Shown here one piece after another: positions 18,644 to 26,675 of a stretch of DNA of 64,000 nt. Under the pieces are notes generated by a model that saw nothing but the letters and a program-made list of their open reading frames with translations, did no database searches and was not told the origin of the DNA. Position 1 is the first letter of the stretch; each line of letters begins with the position of its first letter. Location of the stretch: the NCBI GenBank assembly GCA_963676095.1, contig OY781040.1, forward strand, positions 1,674,001 to 1,738,000, read 5' to 3'. The stretch comes from G963676095 sp963676095. Its GTDB lineage: Bacteria; Bacteroidota; Bacteroidia; Bacteroidales; Prolixibacteraceae. The position numbers and the translations under genes are program-made.

Positions 18644-18710
18644 AAAGAGGGAGTGCGGATATTTAGGCAAAGATAAATGGCATTACTCTGCACCTCCTTC
18701 TTTTTCTTTG
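18644..18710 (+). terminator. Stem-loop after peptide gene 1
   Basis: The arm 18644-18659 pairs with 18687-18703 over 16 base pairs, with one bulged C and two G-U pairs. A T-rich run (tttttcttt) follows. It lies between the peptide gene and the propeller gene, as expected for a partial terminator that lowers downstream expression. Confidence 0.6.
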
Positions 18711-18798
18711 ACTAGAGGTAAAGAGATAATATATCTACACATTTATATGAAAGAATATTATTTTTTAGAATATTTATTATCTATTATAATTTCAATAT

Positions 18799-19800
18799 AT
18801 GAAATGGTTTTGCGTTCTTCTATTGCTGTCTTTTTATGCGTGCTCATTTGAAAAGAACGAGCGTATGATAAAGATTGATATGACCGATTTTCCCAATACA
18901 GTACTGCTTTCCAATGAAAGAATAAAAACAAGTCCCTTACAAAATATTGAGGATTTTGTGATTAAAGATTCATTATTAATTACGAGAAATGAAAGGAATG
19001 ATAGCATTTTTATGGTATTTAACAGGAAGAACTATAAGTGTATCCATGCTTTCGGAATACAGGGAAAAGGACCTGGCGAGTATTTAATGCCCTCTCTGGT
19101 TAGAACGGAGCGGAACAAACTGGAAATTTATGATAAGATGCGGAGAAAATTAAGTGTTTTTAGTTTAAGTAATTTAACCCTTGAGTCCGAGGAAAACTTA
19201 GAGATTGTCGATTTGCCACAAACGATCTTTTCAAATCGAGACGGTTATATTTATGATTGCTTTCATCCTAAATCAAGGGAAATTGTCTATTGGAGCCCTA
19301 AAAAGGACAGTACTAAAGTAATTTTTGATTTTCCACACCTGACTAAAAGATACGATACATCTGTCACCACTGGCTTTTTAGGATTTAATATTAATAATCA
19401 GCTTATTGTTTATGCCTATCAGTACCTTCCCATATTCATCATCGCAGACATAAATGGTACTTTAATCAAGTCCGTCAAGTTAGTGAATAATGATGAGCCT
19501 GTTATTTTAGCCAATGGTAAAATAGATGCGGTTAATAGTATAACTTATTTTTTTGGATTGAGAACAACACAAAGCTCTATTTTTTTATACTATGTAGGGT
19601 ATTCAGGTGAGAATTTAGTCAAAGATGTATGCCAAAAAACCTATATTCAGGAATATACATGGGATGGGAATCCTGTGAAACAGTATCAGATTAATCGGTT
19701 TATATGGAATTTTGATCTCGTTGAAGATTCTGCGAGTATTTCCTTTATTGGTATCGATATAAACAATGATTCACCCTTTATCAAATATTATGAAAAATAA
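18799..19800 (+). CDS. BF3164/TolB-like 6-bladed beta-propeller lipoprotein, cassette 1
   Basis: The 333-residue protein carries a lipoprotein signal with Cys15 (LLLSFYAC). The motif AFGIQGKGPGEYLMPS at about residues 91-106 is the hallmark of BF3164-family propeller proteins common in Bacteroidales. Blade-like repeats with aromatic and Asp/Asn-rich turns continue to the end. It lies 216 bp after the peptide gene, with a stem-loop between, and overlaps the next gene by 11 bp (ATGAAAAATAA), which implies translational coupling. The base composition is clearly more AT-rich than the neighbouring glycoside hydrolase genes, consistent with acquisition. Its biochemical role is unknown; it may sense, bind or process the adjacent peptide, but that is inference. 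Confidence 0.75.
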   Translation: MKWFCVLLLLSFYACSFEKNERMIKIDMTDFPNTVLLSNERIKTSPLQNIEDFVIKDSLLITRNERNDSIFMVFNRKNYKCIHAFGIQGKGPGEYLMPSLVRTERNKLEIYDKMRRKLSVFSLSNLTLESEENLEIVDLPQTIFSNRDGYIYDCFHPKSREIVYWSPKKDSTKVIFDFPHLTKRYDTSVTTGFLGFNINNQLIVYAYQYLPIFIIADINGTLIKSVKLVNNDEPVILANGKIDAVNSITYFFGLRTTQSSIFLYYVGYSGENLVKDVCQKTYIQEYTWDGNPVKQYQINRFIWNFDLVEDSASISFIGIDINNDSPFIKYYEK

Positions 19801-20377
19801 ATTTTGCGGGCTAATAATTTCAGTTTTACTGATATTCAATATCATACAGACAATAACTTATTTTCAAAGTAAGTCAAACCATAAAAAAATTACTATCTGC
19901 CTAGAACAAAAGATTTCCCGGGATAGTTTAAATGTCATTTATACAAAGAAATATATTGACATTTATCAGAATCCGGAACTACCAAACATGCTTGATTCAT
20001 TGGCTTCACAATTTAAGATTAACAACAAACTTGTATTTTATTTTCGATCAGATAACTGTAGCAAATGTGTTATTAAATGGCTGAGTCAGATAGATGAATC
20101 TGAAAAGAAAATAGGCACAAATAATATTGTACTGATAGGTCAGGATAGTCTTTATAATCCATACTCTGGATTTTTAGAAAAATATAAAAAAAGATATTGT
20201 TCTTATTGGTGCAGAAGCAATGCTTTATTAAAATATATAGGAAATGTTCCATTCTTCTTTCTTAAAAGAGATTCTGATGCTCAGTTTTTTTATATACCAG
20301 ATTTATTACCAGATTATATGAATAACTATTTTGATCACATAGAAAGCTATTTCATGAAGGAAGATAATAAATTATAG
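19790..20377 (+). CDS. Membrane-anchored thioredoxin-like CxxC protein, cassette 1
   Basis: The 195-residue protein has an N-terminal hydrophobic anchor (FCGLIISVLLIFNIIQTITYF) and a thioredoxin-fold core in which VFYFRSDNCSKCVIKWL gives a CxxC at Cys90 and Cys93. I chose the ATG at 19790, which overlaps the stop of the propeller gene; the longer frame starting at 19766 overlaps it by 35 bp and delays the anchor. A role in making or reducing disulfides of the Cys-rich peptide is plausible but unproven. The last 150 bases of the gene and the following DNA (20230-20462) recur at 24274-24518. The protein is AT-rich in codon use like the rest of the cassette. Confidence 0.68.
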   Translation: MKNKFCGLIISVLLIFNIIQTITYFQSKSNHKKITICLEQKISRDSLNVIYTKKYIDIYQNPELPNMLDSLASQFKINNKLVFYFRSDNCSKCVIKWLSQIDESEKKIGTNNIVLIGQDSLYNPYSGFLEKYKKRYCSYWCRSNALLKYIGNVPFFFLKRDSDAQFFYIPDLLPDYMNNYFDHIESYFMKEDNKL

Positions 20378-20462
20378 TTCCATGCTGTATCTGTCTATTA
20401 TCAATATTTTGTTACAAATCAATATTTTAAAACAATATGAGATTTGGCCATCTCCCGTTTTT
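20230..20462. repeat. Right-end repeat of cassette 1 (thioredoxin-gene tail)
   Basis: This 233-bp segment covers the 3' end of the thioredoxin-like gene and about 85 bp after it. It is almost identical to 24274-24518, at the end of cassette 2. The second copy has one extra 12-bp unit (accagatttatt) and no intact gene. Both copies end at the same word, catctcccgttttt. Confidence 0.88.
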
Positions 20463-20497
20463 GAGGATTTTATTTTTGCAAGGTTAAATGTCCTTCT

Positions 20498-20606
20498 CCG
20501 GAAAAACCAGTATGGAGAGCTTTCTGAAATGCATGAGAAATACGGCGATCCGGATAAGCTTGACCCGAAATACCTGAAAGATTACCTGGAAGCAATAAAA
20601 AAATAA
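20498..20606 (+). pseudogene. Duplicated C-terminal fragment of the sulfatase gene
   Basis: The frame reads ELSEMHEKYGDPDKLDPKYL and then KDYLEAIKK, matching the last 33 residues of the sulfatase at 15664-17280 with several substitutions. Upstream sequence is unrelated (it is the right end of cassette 1), so the 74-codon open frame here is a chimera and not a gene. It marks the left junction of repeat copy B. Confidence 0.88.
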
Positions 20607-20611
20607 AATGA

Positions 20612-20885
20612 TTCCGCTGTACCTAAACTGATTTTTATAGGAAACAGAGGTCCCATAAGCCTGTCAAATTAATCCACACCAGAGTATCTTCTGCTAAACT
20701 TATAAATGAATTCATTGGGATAGTACTGAAGGTATTCAGGTTCGATATCATGGAATACATCAAGGAACATACGTTTGTCATTACTAATTGCAATGTGGCC
20801 ACACGGTAACATCTTCCAATTTCTTCGTGGGAGGTTACCCTCGGGAATAGTGGGGCTAAAGAAGCCCACTTCCGGAACATCAGCC
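20612..20885 (-). pseudogene. IS1595-family transposase C-terminal remnant, copy B
   Basis: The minus-strand frame repeats the copy A remnant (LPCGHIAISNDKRMFLDVFH, then IEPEYLQYYPNEFIYKFSRRY) with the same in-frame stop after SGVD. An extra one-base deletion (ggctccc to ggtccc) further damages the tail. It arose by the same duplication as the sulfatase fragment. Confidence 0.58.
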
Positions 20886-21181
20886 GGCAGTGTTCAGATT
20901 ATCCTGGAGGTGGACGAACAGTCGGATAAAATTACGGGGTTAGATTTTTTACTACATGTCGCTCCCTTAATAGTCTATTTCTTCCAATTTCCAGGTAAAA
21001 TTTCCTTTTGTACCTAATTTTAGAAAAAGTATATCTTATATTATAACAAAAGGTTAATCCACAGTTCTTAAATTTGAAGAAACAGAATCATTCATTTTAT
21101 CATTTTTGAAAAGATAACCTAACAATTAATTGTAATGATATCCAATACCTGTTTTATTAAGGTATAAACAAACCTAAAAGA

Positions 21182-21720
21182 ATGAAGTACCAAACGATCC
21201 GATATTACCTGAACATTGTTGCGGTGATGATCCTCCCGGGAACTTTTGTTGCCCCGTTGATGGCGGATCATGACTTGCAGTATCTTACCCGGATGGGTAA
21301 GATCTTCTTTTTTGTCCGTTGGATGTTTCTGCTCATACCCACAGGGTTAATTGCCGGTTATTTGAACCGGAAACAGCCGGTGGATAAATTGTCTTTGTTT
21401 GTCCTGGCCTGGTTTATCTGGATCGCCTTACGCGGCAAAGGGGGAGGGATTCGGCACGATGAACAGTTTTTCTGGTTTTCAGGTTGCTTTATAGTTTACT
21501 TTCTGACGAGCTTAATCTTAAAAGGAATAATCGATTGGGGATGGCACCGGGTAACACTCCACCCGTTAACCGTTATTTGGTTGGTAGCAGCAGCGGAGGC
21601 GATACGAGGAATACTGCAACTTTATGGAATATCCACAATATATCACAGCCAATTCAAAATTACCGGCACCTTATGCCGGGTTTCTGGTTGCTTGACCAAA
21701 GAGATAAAAGTGCCATCAAA
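21182..21720 (+). pseudogene. O-antigen-ligase-like membrane protein, N-terminal fragment
   Basis: The open frame starts MKYQTIRYYLNIVAVMILPG and has several hydrophobic segments, then AAAEAIRGILQLYGIS and FKITGT. This is the N-terminal pattern of Bacteroidales O-antigen ligase/Wzy-C-like proteins. Right after ITGT the expected FNPGPYAGF is not in frame; instead cottage-sized loss fuses the frame, since ccttatgccgggtttctgg would encode PYAGFL one frame away. The frame then runs on into the cassette leader repeat (EEMQQLVNT..., stop at 21868). It is therefore a truncated remnant fused to other DNA. Family call rests on motif memory. Confidence 0.55.
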
Positions 21721-21748
21721 CGCCATTGACGAAATAAAAGAAGAAATG

Positions 21749-21893
21749 CAGCAATTGGTAAATACAAAAGCAAGCTTGCAAAACAATGTTGAACCTGAAG
21801 GAAAAGGGCAGGAAGCCTGTATGCGAGAACAAAACGCTTCCTGCCCGGACCCTTCCTTTACAAGATAAGGAGGTGCGGTGACAAAGATAGAAA
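21749..21893 (+). repeat. Cassette leader repeat with 11-bp hairpin, copy 2
   Basis: This corresponds to 17969-18115. The stems gggcaggaagc (21806-21816) and gcttcctgccc (21836-21846) are identical to copy 1, while the 19-nt loop has five or so changes. In frame it encodes QQLVNTKASLQNN... PSFTR and then a stop, so the downstream KEVTKI part is lost. An AGGAGGTG lies right after the stop. The peptide gene starts about 100 bp further on. Confidence 0.55.
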
Positions 21894-21993
21894 ATTGAAC
21901 CAGTAAATGGGCCATATGTCCGAGAAGGCTTTTCGAAGGAAAGTAAAAAGGCCAAACAGTTTTAATTATTAAATAAATTTAAAAGAAAATTTT

Positions 21994-22329
21994 ATGAAAA
22001 AAAGATTTTTTTTGTCGGTTGCAACAATAGTATTTGCAACTGCATTAATAATAAATGTAAACAAGCTACAACTGAATACATCAGAAGGTGTAACCCTGCA
22101 AAGTTTGTCTTTAACAGCAAAAGCAGATGGCAATGAGACTGTTTCAGGCTCTAGTAAGCAAGACATCGTCAAAACAATTACAACTGAAACATATAAGAAA
22201 TGGGACGTGAAAGCTAAACTATGGATTTTTTCTTCGGTTGGGGGTGAAGGTTATACAAAAGTGACAGAAACATATAGTTTCCACTGTTGTATGGGGACAG
22301 GTCCTGGTTGTGCATATCAGGATTGCTAG
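21994..22329 (+). CDS. NVEALA-like exported Cys-rich peptide, cassette 2
   Basis: The 111-residue protein has an export segment (RFFLSVATIVFATALIINV), a linker (VTLQSLSLTAKADGNE) similar in layout to the NVEALA leader and a divergent mature region. Four cysteines cluster at the C-terminus (98, 99, 106 and 111, in FHCCMGTGPGCAYQDC). Apart from the leader layout and the CC pair with a GPG, it is hardly alignable with the cassette 1 peptide, so the two are alleles or paralogues with diversified mature parts. A-rich sequence precedes the ATG. A long hairpin follows at 22347-22390. Function is unknown. Confidence 0.7.
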   Translation: MKKRFFLSVATIVFATALIINVNKLQLNTSEGVTLQSLSLTAKADGNETVSGSSKQDIVKTITTETYKKWDVKAKLWIFSSVGGEGYTKVTETYSFHCCMGTGPGCAYQDC

Positions 22330-22346
22330 TATTTTCAATTATCTAC

Positions 22347-22400
22347 AGACATCAATCCAAACGAAGATATCTTCGTTCTGATTGGTGTCTATATATTCTT
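22347..22400 (+). terminator. Stem-loop after peptide gene 2
   Basis: The outer arms agacatcaatc (22347-22357) and gattggtgtct (22380-22390) pair with one G-U, and the inner palindrome aacgaagatatcttcgtt extends the stem. A T-rich run (atatattctttt) follows. It sits between the peptide stop and the ATG of the propeller gene at 22415, as in cassette 1. Confidence 0.65.
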
Positions 22401-22414
22401 TTAAAAGCAAAGAC

Positions 22415-23545
22415 ATGGAAAAAATATTTATTGCATTTTCTTTTATTTTGTTAATATCGACTGGATGTACACATAATAATAGCCAACCGAGAGAGTATGT
22501 GACAGTTCCTGTTAATTATCATGATGCTATTACTGCGATAGATACTCAGATTGTAGATATCGGAAGTGTTCAGTATATTCCTTTAAAGTGTCAAAATGGA
22601 GTTGTTGGGGAAATATCCCAAATGATAGTATGTAAAGATTTTTATGTATTGCTCGATAAACAGCAAAAATGTGTATGGTTGTTTGATTGCAATGGCGGAT
22701 TTATAAATTTAATTTCCCGACAAGGCAAGGGACCAGAGGAATATAGAAGTATCGATCGAATCGCACTTACTCCGGATGAGCAAGTATATGTTATGGGATA
22801 TGACAATCCTGGAATATTAATTTATGACCTAAAAGGAAAGTATTTAAAAACGAAATTTTTAAGGTATTGTCCTCTGGATTTTGCATATACTGATTCTGTC
22901 CTTTATTCGCTGTATTATTATATTCCCGAAAATTCAGATAATAAGGAGAAATTTTATTTACATATAAACAATGAAAAGACAAATGAACAGAGAGATTTGC
23001 TAAGGTATCATAAAAGTCTTCATGAAGGTTTTTATGATAATTTGTTTTCTTTGTGTAAGGAAGAGGTATTTCTAAATATGCCTTTAAATGATACGATATA
23101 TCAAATTGCAAGCGGAAAGGATCTTAAGCGCGCTTACTTCTTTGATTTTGGTACAGAGAGATATCCGAACAAAGCGTTAATGAAGCTGGAGAATGAAGAT
23201 GAAAAAGAGGCGTTATTAAGAGGTAGAGCTTTTCAGGGGAAAATATCGAAATTTAGAATTTCAAAGAATTACCTTACCTTTCAATATGCATACACCCAAA
23301 ATAATATCAATAAAATATCCAATATGATATACAATCGAGCTACCGGTAAGTTTATTAATTATAATGGATTAGTATGGCAAGGACTTTATTCTGATTTGTC
23401 ATATCCACTTGCAGCAGATGACAATTATTTTTACACGATATTATTTCCCTATCAGATTTCGAAGCGCGGTGTTAAATATTTGGAATCAAAAGGAATAGAA
23501 GTGTCCGACAATGTATATATAGTTAAGTTTAAATACAAGGTATGA
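22415..23545 (+). CDS. BF3164/TolB-like 6-bladed beta-propeller lipoprotein, cassette 2
   Basis: The 376-residue protein has a lipoprotein signal with Cys18 (FILLISTGC). LISRQGKGPEEYRSIDRI at about residues 103-120 matches the BF3164-type GxGPxE motif. I chose the ATG at 22415, since the longer frame starts at 22382 inside the hairpin and adds 11 residues before the signal. Similarity to the cassette 1 propeller is limited to the fold motifs. It overlaps the next gene by 4 bp (ATGA). The codon use is AT-rich. The function is unknown; the recurring pairing with a peptide gene and a CxxC gene suggests a shared envelope role. Confidence 0.75.
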   Translation: MEKIFIAFSFILLISTGCTHNNSQPREYVTVPVNYHDAITAIDTQIVDIGSVQYIPLKCQNGVVGEISQMIVCKDFYVLLDKQQKCVWLFDCNGGFINLISRQGKGPEEYRSIDRIALTPDEQVYVMGYDNPGILIYDLKGKYLKTKFLRYCPLDFAYTDSVLYSLYYYIPENSDNKEKFYLHINNEKTNEQRDLLRYHKSLHEGFYDNLFSLCKEEVFLNMPLNDTIYQIASGKDLKRAYFFDFGTERYPNKALMKLENEDEKEALLRGRAFQGKISKFRISKNYLTFQYAYTQNNINKISNMIYNRATGKFINYNGLVWQGLYSDLSYPLAADDNYFYTILFPYQISKRGVKYLESKGIEVSDNVYIVKFKYKV

Positions 23546-24120
23546 AGTTGATATTAATACATATCCCAGGAAGTGTCTGTGTTCCTAAATTACTTTGTTG
23601 CTGTATTTTGTTGTTTCTTGTTTTCGCGTGCAATAATATTCCATACAAAGACCGATTATTAAGAGATAATATTGATAAAGAAGTTTGTTTAGATTTTATT
23701 GACTATGTTTATCAGAAGGAAGGGCAATATAGCTTAAAGCAGATTCGATTAAACTATGATTTTTTAGCAATAGTTTTTTTACAATTAGATTGCAATTCGT
23801 GTTACGAAAAGTACAGGAAGTGGAATGAATTATTTAAAGAGACGAATTGCGCTGTATTGTTTGTTGTTGGTGGAGCCAATATGGGGAAGTTCAAAAAAGA
23901 ATTTGTTAGTTCTGTTGAAATTAAACCTAATACTTATGTGTTTCCGGATGAGCATCTTGAATATTTAAAACAAAATATAAAAATTCCTTGGAAAGTTATT
24001 AATTCGACAATACTAATAGATGAAAGGAATAATATTAAAATTATCGGTTCTCCATTTGGATCAGCAAAAATCGCTACGCTTTATCATGAAATTTGTGGCG
24101 GGGTCAATGCACATAATTAA
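23542..24120 (+). CDS. Thioredoxin-like CxxC lipoprotein, cassette 2
   Basis: The 192-residue protein has a lipoprotein signal ending at Cys30 (ILLFLVFAC) and a thioredoxin-like core with FLQLDCNSCYEKYRKW, giving CxxC at Cys84 and Cys87. The following strand-helix pattern (AVLFVVGGANMGKFKKEF) and the ILIDERNNIKIIGSPFG strand fit the fold. It is translationally coupled to the propeller gene by an ATGA overlap. It is the counterpart of the cassette 1 protein at 19790, but differs in anchoring (lipid against membrane helix) and is barely alignable. The likely role is disulfide exchange in the envelope. Confidence 0.68.
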   Translation: MKLILIHIPGSVCVPKLLCCCILLFLVFACNNIPYKDRLLRDNIDKEVCLDFIDYVYQKEGQYSLKQIRLNYDFLAIVFLQLDCNSCYEKYRKWNELFKETNCAVLFVVGGANMGKFKKEFVSSVEIKPNTYVFPDEHLEYLKQNIKIPWKVINSTILIDERNNIKIIGSPFGSAKIATLYHEICGGVNAHN

Positions 24121-24273
24121 TCTCATGCTACTGGCTGTGAGCATAATAAAAATGGGTTTGCTAGCAAAAAAATAGAATTAAAGTAAGAAACCTACTAGCA
24201 ATTTTGACAGATCGATTCTGGGTGGTTTTAAATCTCTCAGAATCTCTTATATATAACCAATATTAAATGCATG

Positions 24274-24518
24274 AAAATAAATAGGAAATGTTCCATTCTT
24301 CTTTCTTAAAAGAGATTCTGATGCTCAGTTTTTTTATATACCAGATTTATTACCAGATTTATTACCAGATTATATGAATAACTATTTTGATCACATAGAA
24401 AGCTATTTCATGAAGGAAGATAATAAATTATAGTTCCATGCTGTATCTGTCTATTATCAATATTTTGTTACAAATCAATATTTTAAAACAATATGAGATT
24501 TGGCCATCTCCCGTTTTT
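24274..24518. repeat. Right-end repeat of cassette 2 (orphan thioredoxin tail)
   Basis: This segment copies 20230-20462. It encodes the tail of the cassette 1 thioredoxin protein (SYFMKEDNKL) but no start, so it is a pseudogene fragment about 150 bp after the cassette 2 thioredoxin gene. It contains three instead of two accagatttatt units. The 24121-24273 spacer shows nothing recognisable. Confidence 0.88.
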
Positions 24519-24540
24519 TCAGATCACTCCTAGAGGAAGG

Positions 24541-24770
24541 CTTAATTGCAACTGACTTGAAAGATCACATTCACGCTCGTTTCTTTCCCTTTGTACAACA
24601 GCATGGTGGTTTTCTTTAACCGTAAAATGAAATCATCCCCGCTCCCGGTAATGAAATCACGCAGGATCTCCCGGTCCATCCCCCGGTCATACATGTATTT
24701 TACCTTTTTGTCAATACTTTTGCCGTAAAGCTGGTTGTTTCTGTTGTTATTGTTTTTTGTCAATTACAAA
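24541..24770 (-). pseudogene. IS4-type DDE transposase fragment
   Basis: The minus-strand frame reads NNQLYGKSIDKKVKYMYDRG, MDREILRDFITGSGDDFILR and LKKTTMLLYKGKE. This resembles the middle of IS4-like DDE transposases (a YDRGxD and a DFIxRLxxxxxLxYKGK pattern). Only about 70 codons remain, with no flanking domains or terminal repeats visible, so it is a remnant. It borders the end of cassette 2. Confidence 0.62.
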
Positions 24771-25150
24771 AATAGCATTTCAACCAGCTTTCCTTTTCTT
24801 TAAACCCTACAAATCTCCCGTAAAGACTGCAATGCAGGATTGTTCATCACAATTTTCAGGAGATGGCCAGTTAAGAATGCGATAGAAGATTTAACAGAAG
24901 TTGTTATTTAATCAATGTTACGATTCCTATCAAGAATAATAAAATTATAAATGATTTTCTGAATTCGGCAGCTCGTTAGCGAGATTTGTCAATTCTGGCG
25001 AGATCCACTGGTCCTTCAGCTTTTTGAGTTATAGCCCACTGTACAGAAATCATTCGAGTATCAAGGTATCCAAACGTTGTTATAAAGAATTTTTAATTAC
25101 TTATTTCAAGAACATTCCTGGCAGAAACAAATGGTTAACAGGTATAAACA
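24771..25150. other. Gene-free spacer
   Basis: About 380 bp with no open frame of interest. It separates the mobile-element debris from the first SusD gene. I see no clear promoter or repeat beyond short inverted words. Confidence 0.5.
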
Positions 25151-25191
25151 GAAAGGCAGCCTGCCATTTGGAACAAGCCGGGCTGTCTTTC
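25151..25191 (-). terminator. Terminator after the first susD gene
   Basis: The arms gaaaggcagcc and ggctgtctttc pair with one mismatch across a 19-nt loop. T-rich sequence follows on both strands, so it may act in both directions. It lies about 45 bp after the SusD stop. Confidence 0.6.
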
Positions 25192-25236
25192 AATTTTTAG
25201 GAGGACCTGATTCAACCGTGAATCAGATTCCTGATT

Positions 25237-26649
25237 TTACTTATAAGCTTCATTCTGAGTCATAACATCCGGATTTTGCGTAATAACCTCAAGAGGTATT
25301 GGCAATAACAGTTGTTCTTCATCAATTGAAACATTTTTACTGCAATTTTTGATTACATTAATTGCCCTTCCCGTACGGATTAAATCGAACCAGCGGTGAA
25401 ATTCAAGGGCAAATTCCACCTGTTGCTCATGCTCACAGGCAAGGGCAACAGTATTATATCCGGTGGGATAACCCGGGGTGCCGTACAATGGCAATCCGAC
25501 CCTGCTCCTGACTTCATTCATATATTTCGGGTCCCCGGTGGCTTCTGTCAGCATTAATAAGACATCAGCATACCTTAAGATGATAAAATTATTATCCGAA
25601 GCTTCCCTCAATCCGTCCAATTCGGCATCTTCATCCTTCCATTTAATGGCAAATTTCACATCAACATGTGCCCCGCCGGCAGTGGTATAGCCATCCTGTA
25701 TCGATAAATCACGTCTTGGGTCACCTGATTCATAAGCATTCCACAAATCCGGGGTAACCTGGTTAAAGCCCGCCCCCCATGCCGTAACAATGCGGTTATC
25801 AAGCGGGGAAAACATGGCCCAGTACAAACTGTAAGGGTTTGATTTTCCGCCCATATACTGAATTTCAAAAATGGAAGAGGCACAATTCTTTTTTGTCATG
25901 TCCCACAAATCGGCATAAGGAACAAGGGAGAATCGCCCGTAAACTTTCATCAGGGCTTCAGCAGCCTTGGTTTTATCTCCGGTGGTGAGGTAAACCTTTC
26001 CCAACAGGATATTGGCCGCCTCCTGGCTTGCAGCCCCTGCAAACCGCTCATTCGCTTTGGCGGGTAAATTTGTGGCCGCAAAGGTTAAATCATCGATAAT
26101 CTGGTTGTAAACTTCTTCTTGAGGTGTACGTCCCTGACTATAGGCTTCACTAATACTCAACGGAGTTGTTACCAAAGGAATATCGCCCCATGCCCTTACC
26201 ATATCGAAATAATACAGTGCGCGCAAAAAACGTGCTTCAGCAATCAGGGCATCTTTTGAATCAGTATCAAGCTGCGAACTCTTTGCAATGATATTATTCA
26301 CAATAAACAGGGCCTGATAATAATTGTTCCAGAAGGTTAGGACCAATCCATTGTTTTCATTCATGGTGTGATTTTCAAAGGACTCGTAATCCTGAACAGT
26401 ACCGGCAGTATTATCGCTATAGGCATTATCCGACATCAGTTCCCCGAAAAAAGAGGGCAGGCTTTCAGGGCCATACAGGGTATACAATGAGTTATACGCA
26501 GACCACATGGCTGTTGTAAAATCCTCTTCTGTATTGTAAAAGTCAAGCTCATTGGCATTCGAAATCGGAGCAAGATCCAGAAAGTCTTTTCCGCATCCTC
26601 CAAGTATGATACAAAACGACAGGATTAGAAAATATTTTATTGTTTTCAT
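25237..26649 (-). CDS. SusD/RagB-type glycan-binding lipoprotein (set 1)
   Basis: This 470-residue outer-membrane lipoprotein caps the partner SusC pore and binds oligosaccharide. The lipobox is CIILGGCGKDFLDL. SusD-like TPR helices are visible (EARFLRALYYFDMVRAWGDIP, LLGKVYLTTGDKTKAAEALM) with the family ending FHRWFDLIRTG and LLPIPLEVITQNP. It starts 26 bp after the SusC stop, on the same strand, so the two form the usual pair. Length is typical for the family. The ligand cannot be read from sequence; the context suggests pectin-derived oligosaccharides. Confidence 0.95.
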   Translation of the reverse strand: MKTIKYFLILSFCIILGGCGKDFLDLAPISNANELDFYNTEEDFTTAMWSAYNSLYTLYGPESLPSFFGELMSDNAYSDNTAGTVQDYESFENHTMNENNGLVLTFWNNYYQALFIVNNIIAKSSQLDTDSKDALIAEARFLRALYYFDMVRAWGDIPLVTTPLSISEAYSQGRTPQEEVYNQIIDDLTFAATNLPAKANERFAGAASQEAANILLGKVYLTTGDKTKAAEALMKVYGRFSLVPYADLWDMTKKNCASSIFEIQYMGGKSNPYSLYWAMFSPLDNRIVTAWGAGFNQVTPDLWNAYESGDPRRDLSIQDGYTTAGGAHVDVKFAIKWKDEDAELDGLREASDNNFIILRYADVLLMLTEATGDPKYMNEVRSRVGLPLYGTPGYPTGYNTVALACEHEQQVEFALEFHRWFDLIRTGRAINVIKNCSKNVSIDEEQLLLPIPLEVITQNPDVMTQNEAYK

Positions 26650-26675
26650 TTCAATTCATTTTAATCATTTAAATA

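Larger units (their letters stand above)
20498..21114. repeat. 617-bp direct repeat, copy B
   Basis: This is the second copy of 17172-17792. It carries the sulfatase tail and the IS1595-type remnant. No functional gene lies in 20607-21181. The repeat ends at aaga (21114), after which sequence diverges and leads into an O-antigen-ligase-like fragment instead of the filler found after copy A. Confidence 0.9.

Noticed and set aside
20382..20606. Open frame of 74 codons after cassette 1
   Set aside because: It joins the right end of cassette 1 to a duplicated sulfatase tail and has no coherent protein.
25064..25082. AACGTT word in the spacer before SusD
   Set aside because: The flanks (ccaaacgttgttat) do not fit the 14-bp palindrome and it lies downstream of the operon.
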